Shown one piece after another: positions 5,995 through 11,635 of a DNA stretch of 11,635 nt. The stretch's first letter is position 1, and the number at the start of each line of letters is the position of its first letter. Source of the stretch: Nitrospirota bacterium (GTDB lineage Bacteria > Nitrospirota > Nitrospiria > Nitrospirales > UBA8639); contig JAOUNC010000046.1 in assembly GCA_029881175.1 (NCBI GenBank), positions 1 to 11,635 of the forward strand. Direction: 5' to 3'. The notes under the pieces were generated by a model, which had not been told where the DNA came from, made no database searches, and saw nothing but the letters and a program-made list of their open reading frames with translations. The position numbers were made by a program, and so were the translations under genes.

Positions 5995-7563
5995 ATGACC
6001 GTGTCGTATCACAAGCTAAAGAGCCTCCTGATCATGGTATTGGTGTGTAGCCTTTGCCTGGCGGGGCTTGTGGCTTGTGGGCGCACGCGGCCTGCTCATA
6101 TTCCTTCGGGGAGTGAAGCGTTGCCGCCAGTTGTTGAATCAGTGCCAGACGATGAAGAGCAGAAACTCGGTATTGAGGAGTCTGAACGTCTTCATCTCAT
6201 CCACGAACGCCTTTTTCGTGAAGCCCGGCAGCATTTTGAGGCGCAGGAATTTCAGCAAGCTATCCAGGAGTTAACGCGATTGGTCGCGCTACATCCGGCT
6301 GAAGGGCTTGAGCAGGATGCCCATTGGCTGCTCGGGCAATCATATGATCGGGTGGGGGACTGGGAAGCGTCTCAAAAGGCATATGGCATTTTGGCTTCGG
6401 CGCCTTTCGGCCAACGCTATCAAGCCGAGTCATTGCAGCGAATCCATGAAATTCAAGATTTACTTGAACAAATCAAGGGGCCGCCTCAGCAGACGCAAGC
6501 TATTCGATTTGCGTTGAATCAATTGCCGGGGACGGAGGGGTTTGATCAAGGCATCGCAAAAATGAAGCAAGATGGGATGACTACATTGTTGATTGATCTT
6601 GGATGCCAGAGATCAGATGCCTGGAATGCTGCCTCAGAGAGTTCTCCTCAGCTTCAAGATCTTGGACAACTACAAGAGGTGTTGCGATCATTTACCGAGC
6701 GCAGTCATCGGGCTGGATTATTGCTGTATGTGGGGGTGAATCTTCGTTGCTTAGGCTCTTGGGCTCCTTCCGAATCGATGGAATGGCGCGACCGGACCTA
6801 TCAGGTGAGCACAGGCACATTTCACGCGTCGACGTCCTTCGATCTTTTTCATTCAGGGTATCAACGATTTCTGCTCAGTTTTTTATCCCGTCTCTGCAAG
6901 GATGGTGTGAATGGGCTGGTGTTTTTGGATGATCAGCCCTTAGGGATGCTTGATGGAATGAGCCCTTTAGGGTTGAAACGCTTCGAATCACAATTTGGAA
7001 CACACTTTGAACCCTCTCAGGTTTTTTATCAGGGATTCAATCCTCTCGCTGGGCCCAAGGGCTCCGAAGGGGCTTCTCTGACCAGCGAGGCTTCTTCTCG
7101 TGATGCGTTGTTTTGGCGATGGGCCGGATGGAAAGCTCGGGAACGGTTGACGATTGTTGAAGCGTTGGTTGACCGTCTTCGTCTGCAGTATCGATCTGTT
7201 CAGTTTGGCCTGGAAGTGCATCCTCATGCCCTCACCGATCCGGTTCGAGCGTTAGTTGAATATGCAGAGGATGCGATGGATGCCACGGGGCGTCCATTTT
7301 CTTTCTTCTTCGTGAGACCGGAACTTAATCGAAGGTCGTCGTATACGGACCAAGCTGTTATTGCCAAGTTACGTCGCATTTCTACGAAAGCGGTTCTTGA
7401 TCGATTGCTTCCAGCGGTGGATGATCCTCGGCGTGTGTGGGTGAGTATGCCGGCGAAGGGCGGACAACGTCTTCGTTCGGAAGAGGGGTCGAGCGATTTT
7501 TCGCCGCTAGAAGACTTTCCGTCAGGTATTGGCGTTGTCCATGATCTCAGGGCCTTTTCGTGA
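5995..7563 (+). CDS. Lipoprotein with TPR-like repeats and PgaB C-terminal-like (GHL13) domain
   Basis: 522 residues. A signal peptide ends in the lipobox LVAC, so C28 should be lipidated; the following residues are G and R, with no Asp at +2, which in enteric rules favours the outer membrane. Residues about 65-160 are helical and TPR/BamD-like (RLFREARQHFEAQEFQQAIQ..., then WLLGQSYDRVGDWEASQKAY). From about 165 to 440 the protein resembles the glycoside hydrolase-like C-terminal half of PgaB, which acts on poly-beta-1,6-N-acetylglucosamine. Supporting segments are DGMTTLLIDLG (193-203), DGVNGLVFLDDQ (303-314) with an acidic pair at the usual active-site strand end, FWRWAGWKARERL (373-385), and FGLEVHPHA followed later by FSFFFVRPE. 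No NodB-type deacetylase domain is present. Substrate is unknown; a role on envelope or matrix polysaccharide is inferred. It starts 16 bp after ndk with a weak ribosome site. Confidence 0.75.
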   Translation: MTVSYHKLKSLLIMVLVCSLCLAGLVACGRTRPAHIPSGSEALPPVVESVPDDEEQKLGIEESERLHLIHERLFREARQHFEAQEFQQAIQELTRLVALHPAEGLEQDAHWLLGQSYDRVGDWEASQKAYGILASAPFGQRYQAESLQRIHEIQDLLEQIKGPPQQTQAIRFALNQLPGTEGFDQGIAKMKQDGMTTLLIDLGCQRSDAWNAASESSPQLQDLGQLQEVLRSFTERSHRAGLLLYVGVNLRCLGSWAPSESMEWRDRTYQVSTGTFHASTSFDLFHSGYQRFLLSFLSRLCKDGVNGLVFLDDQPLGMLDGMSPLGLKRFESQFGTHFEPSQVFYQGFNPLAGPKGSEGASLTSEASSRDALFWRWAGWKARERLTIVEALVDRLRLQYRSVQFGLEVHPHALTDPVRALVEYAEDAMDATGRPFSFFFVRPELNRRSSYTDQAVIAKLRRISTKAVLDRLLPAVDDPRRVWVSMPAKGGQRLRSEEGSSDFSPLEDFPSGIGVVHDLRAFS

Positions 7564-7696
7564 TAGTTCAGGGATCGTATTCCAAACAAATAATTTCCAA
7601 TGATGTGATATCGACCGTAAAGAAGGCAAAACCGCTTTATAGTTTTGAGTGAAAATGTTGGATGTGCAGTCTACTAATGATAGACCGCTGGTCGTC

Positions 7697-7720
7697 ATGC
7701 CCGCAGTTGTTGGCGGGCAT
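7697..7720. repeat. Short hairpin repeat ATGCCCGC...GCGGGCAT
   Basis: ATGCCCGC (7697-7704) and GCGGGCAT (7713-7720) form a perfect 8-bp stem with an 8-nt loop, inside the wider string GTCATGCCC...GGGCATCCATCCCC. The form GTCAT-n-CCCGC...GCGGG-n-ATCCA is a widespread class of intergenic repeat in bacteria; membership is recalled, not searched. The loop-side string CCCGCAGTTGTTG also occurs at 5417-5429, in the gap before ndk, without the other arm. No T-tract follows. Confidence 0.6.
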
Positions 7721-7781
7721 CCATCCCCAACCAACCTGAGAGAGTACATGGCGGGAATAACGCGAAAAAAATCGCTCTGGT

Positions 7782-7800
7782 TTTCAGACATTGTCTGAAA
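7782..7800. promoter_or_regulatory. Perfect 19-bp palindrome upstream of gcvH
   Basis: TTTCAGACA and TGTCTGAAA (7782-7790 and 7792-7800) are exact inverted repeats around a single T, 51 bp before the gcvH start. The near-zero spacer is more typical of a dimeric repressor or activator site on DNA than of an RNA hairpin, which needs a loop of three or more. No T-tract follows, so it is not a terminator of the upstream gene. Regulation of gcvH-lpdA by it is inference; no promoter boxes are clear around it. Confidence 0.35.
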
Positions 7801-7851
7801 CCGAATATCCAAGTGTTTAACAATGATGATTTTGAGAAAAAGGGGGTAGGG

Positions 7852-8235
7852 ATGGAACCGCAGGATTTACGGTATCACAAAGAACATGAATGGATTCGAG
7901 TGGAAGGGAATAAGGCAACTTTGGGTATTAGCAATTTTGCCCAAGATGCGCTCGGGGATGTGGTGTTTATCGATCTTCCAGAAGTCGGAGCCAGTTTAGT
8001 GGCAGAGGCGGAGCTTGGTGAAGTCGAGTCGACGAAAGCGACGTCCACGATTTATTCCCCGGTCACCGGATCCGTCGTTCAGGTCAATCAGGAATTAGAA
8101 GAGCACCCTGAATTTTTGAATTCGGATCCCTATGGCCGTGGGTGGATTGCCGTGTTGGAATTATCCAACCCCCAAGAAGTTGATGGCTTGATGACGGCTG
8201 AACAATATGACGCTTTTTTGAAATCCCAAGAGTAA
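7852..8235 (+). CDS. gcvH: Glycine cleavage system H protein
   Basis: 127 residues from the ATG at 7852, which is preceded by AGGGGG (7841-7846). An in-frame upstream start at 7813 would add 13 residues without a ribosome site and outside the usual family length. GcvH carries the aminomethyl group on a lipoyl arm between the P, T and L proteins of the glycine cleavage complex. The typical start (LRYHKEHEWIRVEG, residues 6-19), the GDVVFIDLPEVG strand (35-46) and the lipoyl-lysine region ELGEVESTKATSTIYSPVTG are all present, with K62 the attachment site; the common form is ESVKA, here ESTKA. Its stop overlaps the lpdA start in TAATG, so translation is coupled. GcvP and GcvT are not in the window; H protein may also serve as lipoate donor. 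Confidence 0.95.
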   Translation: MEPQDLRYHKEHEWIRVEGNKATLGISNFAQDALGDVVFIDLPEVGASLVAEAELGEVESTKATSTIYSPVTGSVVQVNQELEEHPEFLNSDPYGRGWIAVLELSNPQEVDGLMTAEQYDAFLKSQE

Positions 8236-9635
8236 TGGCCTCTCTTCAACGAATCATTATTATTGGTGCGGGCCCCGGTGGGTATGTCGCGGCTATTCGT
8301 GCCGCCCAATTGGGTGCTCAGGTGACAGTTGTCGAAGAGCAGGCCGTGGGAGGCGTGTGTCTCAATTGGGGCTGCATTCCAAGCAAAACCTTATTGAATC
8401 TTGTCGATCTTGGCGAACGGGCTCGGCATGCTGCGGCATGGGGATTAACGTTTGAGGGCCAGATTGGTTTTGATCTGCAACGGATGATGGCCAGGAAAAA
8501 TGAGGTGGTGCAGTCACTGGTAAAAGGCATTACGACCTTATTGAAGCAATGGAAGATTCAGCATCTGGCCGGACGAGGAGAGCTGGTGAGTGATCGGCAA
8601 GTACGGGTCACAGGTGCTGATGGTGGTAACAGTCTGATAGATGCCGACGCCATCGTGCTGGCCACGGGGTCTTCTTGGCCACAACTGCCACAGTTTCCGA
8701 TTGATGGCCAACAGGTTCTTTCGAGTAAAGAGGCTTTGGATCTTATCGATATTCCCCGAAGTGTTCTTATTGTGGGTGGGGGAGTAGAAGGCTGTGAGTT
8801 CGCCTGTTTATTCAGTGGGTTGGGAAGCCAGGTCACGTTGGTTGAAATGACGCCTTCTCTGCTGCCTACCGAAGATGAAGATACTGTGGTCATCCTGACC
8901 CGTGAATTGAAAAAGCGTAAAGTTCAGGTCCATCTGAATACGACGGTTCAAGAATGGGAAGCGACCGTCGAGGGCATTCAGGCGACCCTGAGTTCTGGAG
9001 CGGCGGTCATGGCCGAGAAGATGCTTATTTCTGTGGGACGCCGCATGAATTCTCGTGGGTTGGGGTTAGAAGCGGTGGGTGTTCAAACGGGAACCCGTGG
9101 AGAAATTCTGGTCGATGAGCATATGGAAACTTCGGTTCCAGGTGTGTATGCCATTGGCGATGTGACGGGAAAATTCATGCTAGCGCATGTGGCGTCTGCG
9201 CAAGGGAAAGTGGCGGTGGCCAATGCGATGGGCACCACTCAGTCCATCAACTATGACGTCATTCCTGCTGGCATTTTCACGCTTCCCGAAATTGGTCGTG
9301 TGGGGCTGACAGAAAAACAAGCCCATGAGCAGGGTGTGCAAACCATCGTTGGGCGGTTTCGCTATGGAGGGCTTGGCAAAGCGCAAGCCGTGGGAGAAAC
9401 GACTGGCCAGTTTAAAATCATTGCCGATGAACATACCAAGAAGATCGTCGGGGTTCATATTATTGGTGCGCATGCGGCTGATCTTATTCATGAAGGAGCC
9501 TTAGCCATGCACGGCGGCCTAACCGTAACGGATGTGGCCGATCTGATCCACGCCCATCCCACCCTCTCGGAAGGGTTGATGGAAGCGGCTGAAGATAGCG
9601 AGGGGCTGGCGATTCATCAAGCCCGCAAACGATGA
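8235..9635 (+). CDS. lpdA: Dihydrolipoyl dehydrogenase (E3 / glycine cleavage L protein)
   Basis: 466 residues, normal for the family. This FAD enzyme re-oxidises dihydrolipoyl groups and passes electrons to NAD+. In order: FAD-binding GAGPGG (11-16), the redox disulfide C42/C47 in GGVCLNWGCIPSK, the ATGSSWP segment, the NAD-binding IVGGGVEGCEFA motif, YAIGDVTGKFMLAHVASAQG binding FAD again, and the dimerisation domain ending with the catalytic pair H441 and E446 in HAHPTLSEG. The start ATG shares its A with the gcvH stop, which identifies the product as the partner of that H protein, though it could also serve 2-oxoacid dehydrogenases. All catalytic residues are intact. Confidence 0.97.
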   Translation: MASLQRIIIIGAGPGGYVAAIRAAQLGAQVTVVEEQAVGGVCLNWGCIPSKTLLNLVDLGERARHAAAWGLTFEGQIGFDLQRMMARKNEVVQSLVKGITTLLKQWKIQHLAGRGELVSDRQVRVTGADGGNSLIDADAIVLATGSSWPQLPQFPIDGQQVLSSKEALDLIDIPRSVLIVGGGVEGCEFACLFSGLGSQVTLVEMTPSLLPTEDEDTVVILTRELKKRKVQVHLNTTVQEWEATVEGIQATLSSGAAVMAEKMLISVGRRMNSRGLGLEAVGVQTGTRGEILVDEHMETSVPGVYAIGDVTGKFMLAHVASAQGKVAVANAMGTTQSINYDVIPAGIFTLPEIGRVGLTEKQAHEQGVQTIVGRFRYGGLGKAQAVGETTGQFKIIADEHTKKIVGVHIIGAHAADLIHEGALAMHGGLTVTDVADLIHAHPTLSEGLMEAAEDSEGLAIHQARKR

Positions 9636-9640
9636 CAATT

Positions 9641-9659
9641 TTGCCAAGGGTGCTGGCAA
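9641..9659 (+). other. Small hairpin just before the comEA-type gene
   Basis: TTGCCA (9641-9646) and TGGCAA (9654-9659) form a perfect 6-bp stem around AGGGTGC. The only purine-rich ribosome-site candidate for the next gene, AAGGG (9646-9650), lies largely in the loop, with its first A in the stem. It could modulate initiation or be chance. Confidence 0.25.
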
Positions 9660-9663
9660 CCAA

Positions 9664-10176
9664 ATGCTCATGACTTTGTGGACGACACATCTTGGGGCAC
9701 ATTCATGGGGTAGGGCGCTCCTTCTCAAAAGTGGGCTGTTAGGTTTTGGTTTCCTTGCGGTTTTCTGGGCGGGCTGGCCTCAACCGCGCCATGGGGCCTT
9801 TGATCATGCTGTGTCACCTCTGGTGGGTGCCCAGTCTGTAGTCAGCCTAGGTGGATCTTCTCAGTTGCTGTCAGGTGCCCCTGTTTCCGCGCCAGAGATT
9901 TTGGGATCGACCGGGGAGACAGCAAATGGGAAAACCCTTCCAGTAGAGCAGGTGTCACACCTTGTTAATCTCAATGGAGGGTCACGAGTGGAATTAGCCA
10001 CCTTGCCTGGAATTGGCCTCGTGTTAGCTGATCGCATTATCGCCTATCGGTTAACCCATGGCCCGTTTCAACAAGTCGATGAATTGGTGAATGTCCCTGG
10101 CATTGGCGCAAAACGATTTCGGCGACTTGGGCCATTGCTGACCGTCGAAGCAGTTCTAGGAAAGATTGGTAATTAA
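9664..10176 (+). CDS. ComEA-type helix-hairpin-helix DNA-binding protein, membrane-anchored
   Basis: 170 residues. One hydrophobic segment (about 20-37) predicts an N-terminal membrane anchor; a low-complexity linker (40-98) leads to a C-terminal domain (99-162) of the ComEA type. In that domain VNLNGGSRVELATLPGIG and LVNVPGIGAKRF give two helix-hairpin-helix motifs with LPGIG (114-118) and VPGIG (144-148). ComEA proteins bind double-stranded DNA in the periplasm during natural transformation, and many genomes carry short paralogues of unclear role. The start is uncertain: ATG at 9664 or at 9670, both with a weak ribosome site. It lies 28 bp after lpdA and 30 bp before tyrS, so it may be co-transcribed with both. 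No other competence gene is in the window. Confidence 0.85.
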   Translation: MLMTLWTTHLGAHSWGRALLLKSGLLGFGFLAVFWAGWPQPRHGAFDHAVSPLVGAQSVVSLGGSSQLLSGAPVSAPEILGSTGETANGKTLPVEQVSHLVNLNGGSRVELATLPGIGLVLADRIIAYRLTHGPFQQVDELVNVPGIGAKRFRRLGPLLTVEAVLGKIGN

Positions 10177-10206
10177 TGCAAAGAATCTATATCAACGAAA
10201 GTGACT

Positions 10207-11433
10207 ATGAGTATCTCAGAACTTGATCGACAATTAGAGCTGATTCTTCGTGGCACAGTTGAAGTCATTCAGCTTGATGAGCTGAAGGCTAAATTAGCCG
10301 AATCTTTAAAAGAGCAGCGCCCGCTCAAGATCAAAGCCGGGTTTGATCCAACGGCACCTGATCTCCATCTTGGCCATACGGTCCTCATTCAAAAGTTGAA
10401 GCATTTTCAAGATTTGGGGCACCAGGTCATTTTCCTGATCGGCGATTTTACCGGAATGATTGGTGACCCCAGCGGTGTCTCGGAAACGCGGAAAGCCTTA
10501 ACCAAGGAACAAGTGTTGGCCAACGCTAAAACCTATGAACAGCAAATTTTTAAGACCTTAGATCCCGATAAAACGCGTATTGAATTTAATAGTCGTTGGA
10601 TGAGTGCGATGCCCACCGAAACAATGGTGGATATATGTTCCCATTATAGTGTGGCGCGGATGTTAGAGCGGGATGATTTCTCGAAACGCTATCGAGATCA
10701 AAAACCTATTAGCATTCATGAATTTCTGTACCCTCTCGTGCAGGGGTACGATTCCGTTGCCTTAGAAGCCGACGTGGAGTTGGGTGGAACTGATCAAAAA
10801 TTTAATCTTTTAGTCGGGCGAGATTTGCAGCGGGCTTACGCCCAGAAGCCGCAAGTCGTTCTCACGATGCCGTTATTAGAGGGTACAGATGGCGTTCGTA
10901 AAATGAGTAAGAGTTTTGGCAATGTTATTGCCTTGGAAGATAAGCCCTCAGACATGTTCGGAAAGTTAATGTCGATCAGTGATGATCTTATGATGCGCTA
11001 TTACGAGTTGCTCACCGTGACGAATTTGGAGGATGTCAAACAACAGCATCCCATGGAAGCCAAAAAAACCTTGGCGGAGAAGATCGTTCGGCAATATCAT
11101 GGGGACGATGGGGCAGAAGAAGCCAAAGCAGATTTTCAGCAGCGTTTTCAAAAACGAGATTTCCCAGATGAACCGGATGCGCATCTTGTGTTCAAGGTCA
11201 CAGACTTTGAGAATCCGCAAGATCTCTCGATGTCGATTGTTGATGTCCTCATGCGGACGGGCTTGCTGCCCAGTAAGGGGGAAGCGCGACGTCTCATTAC
11301 TCAACAGGCCATACAGATGGATGGGGAAAAATTAACGGACATCAATGAGATGATTCATTTCGAGCCAGGCCGACGATTTTCACTGAAAGTTGGGAAGCGA
11401 AAATTTGCTCTTCTCGAAATGGTTGCTGAGTAA
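10207..11433 (+). CDS. tyrS: Tyrosyl-tRNA synthetase
   Basis: 408 residues from ATG at 10207, preferred over the in-frame GTG at 10201 because the best purine run (GAAAG, 10197-10201) is spaced properly only for the ATG. The enzyme charges tRNA-Tyr with tyrosine. The class I signatures are clear: HLGH (residues 54-57) in [31 protein letters not shown] just after, the tyrosine/tRNA-site segment [18 protein letters not shown], and KMSKS (232-236). The C-terminal S4-like RNA-binding domain includes [21 protein letters not shown]. Length and the GTDQKFN form fit the TyrZ-like bacterial subgroup. No T-box or other leader structure is visible in the 30-bp gap before it. Confidence 0.97.
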   Translation: MSISELDRQLELILRGTVEVIQLDELKAKLAESLKEQRPLKIKAGFDPTAPDLHLGHTVLIQKLKHFQDLGHQVIFLIGDFTGMIGDPSGVSETRKALTKEQVLANAKTYEQQIFKTLDPDKTRIEFNSRWMSAMPTETMVDICSHYSVARMLERDDFSKRYRDQKPISIHEFLYPLVQGYDSVALEADVELGGTDQKFNLLVGRDLQRAYAQKPQVVLTMPLLEGTDGVRKMSKSFGNVIALEDKPSDMFGKLMSISDDLMMRYYELLTVTNLEDVKQQHPMEAKKTLAEKIVRQYHGDDGAEEAKADFQQRFQKRDFPDEPDAHLVFKVTDFENPQDLSMSIVDVLMRTGLLPSKGEARRLITQQAIQMDGEKLTDINEMIHFEPGRRFSLKVGKRKFALLEMVAE

Positions 11434-11465
11434 TTCGTCCTCCTTGGGCCTTTTCTGTCTGCTTC

Positions 11466-11494
11466 TTGACTAAGCCCTAGCGTAAATCTAGAAT
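11466..11494 (+). promoter_or_regulatory. Strong sigma-70 promoter for the tRNA gene
   Basis: TTGACT (11466-11471) and TAGAAT (11489-11494) each match the consensus at five of six positions and are 17 bp apart. The predicted start near 11501 leaves a leader of only about a dozen bases before the mature tRNA, typical of a monocistronic tRNA transcript. The stretch between -10 and start is not GC-rich, so a classical stringent discriminator is not evident. Confidence 0.7.
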
Positions 11495-11513
11495 GCCAAT
11501 CCTAACCTGATGA

Positions 11514-11588
11514 GCGGGCGTAGCTCAGTGGTAGAGTCCTTGCTTCCCAAGCAAGTTGTCGGGGGTTCAAATCCCCTCGCCCGCTCCA
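11514..11588 (+). tRNA. tRNA-Gly (anticodon CCC)
   Basis: All four arms fold. The acceptor GCGGGCG (11514-11520) pairs with CGCCCGC (11578-11584). The D arm is GCTC/GAGT with one G-T pair. The anticodon stem CTTGC/GCAAG encloses TTCCCAA with anticodon CCC at 11546-11548. The T arm is GGGGG/CCCCT around TTCAAAT. The discriminator is T and CCA is encoded (11586-11588). It reads GGG glycine codons. Confidence 0.97.
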
Positions 11589-11609
11589 ATTAAATCAATC
11601 ACTTGGGTC

Positions 11610-11617
11610 TTTTTTTT
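11610..11617 (+). terminator. T-tract after the tRNA, weak terminator candidate
   Basis: Eight T residues lie 22 bp after the tRNA CCA end. No convincing stem lies between them; the tRNA itself is the only strong upstream structure. It probably marks the end of the tRNA transcript, but this is weak. Confidence 0.3.
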
Positions 11618-11635
11618 CCTCACTCATCCCTGACA

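Noticed and set aside
5417..7712. Shared string CCCGCAGTTGTTG before ndk and in the hairpin before gcvH
   Set aside because: The first occurrence lacks the partner arm of the hairpin, and 13 shared bases alone could be chance; not counted as a second repeat copy.
7813..7851. Longer gcvH starting 13 codons upstream
   Set aside because: The 7852 ATG has a strong purine-rich ribosome site and gives the normal family length; the extension does not resemble GcvH.
10177..10206. T-box or other tRNA-sensing leader for tyrS
   Set aside because: The gap is only 30 bp, too short for a T-box, and no T-box core motif is visible.

Overview
The window is a stretch of bacterial chromosome from a Gram-negative, diderm organism. 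It carries an outer-membrane lipid A deacylase-like protein, a lipoprotein and several Sec-type signal peptides. The style of the intergenic repeats (a long palindrome with arms of the form GTTGAAAAAA...GCCAGTTTT, and a GTCATGCCCGC...GCGGGCAT hairpin repeat), together with the gene content and a base composition near 50% GC, reminds me of Nitrospira (Nitrospirota). That assignment is inference from memory, not proof.

Layout. 1-486: 3' part of a PagL-type lipid A 3-O-deacylase. 630-1734: a tandem pair of small secreted proteins of unknown function that are almost identical in their mature parts. 1908-2858 (minus strand): a four-helix membrane protein with a C-terminal soluble domain. 2859-3959: 1.1 kb without a credible gene, packed with inverted repeats, including two 60-bp elements (3317-3376 and 3751-3810) that are diverged inverted copies of each other. 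3960-5318: a ketopantoate reductase-like enzyme with an unexpected C-terminal domain resembling the sulfite-oxidase/molybdopterin-binding fold. 5562-7563: nucleoside diphosphate kinase and then a lipoprotein with TPR-like repeats and a PgaB-C-terminal-like glycosidase-type domain. 7852-9635: gcvH and lpdA, joined by a TAATG stop/start overlap. 9664-10176: a ComEA-type helix-hairpin-helix protein. 10207-11433: tyrosyl-tRNA synthetase. 11514-11588: tRNA-Gly(CCC) with its own strong promoter.

How the genes fit together. GcvH and Lpd are the H and L proteins of the glycine cleavage system (lipoyl carrier and its re-oxidising flavoenzyme); the P and T proteins are not here. lpdA, comEA and tyrS follow closely on one strand and may be co-transcribed. 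ndk and the lipoprotein gene are 16 bp apart and probably share the promoter seen at 5485-5513. The left half (PagL, twin secreted proteins, membrane protein) looks like envelope or accessory functions; the right half is mostly housekeeping.

The most notable items are: (1) the ketopantoate reductase/molybdopterin-domain fusion; (2) the two inverted 60-bp intergenic elements, whose 13 differences fall almost entirely as pair-preserving changes in two hairpin stems; and (3) the twin secreted-protein genes, whose differences are confined to a central block between two stretches of perfect identity, the pattern expected of gene conversion.
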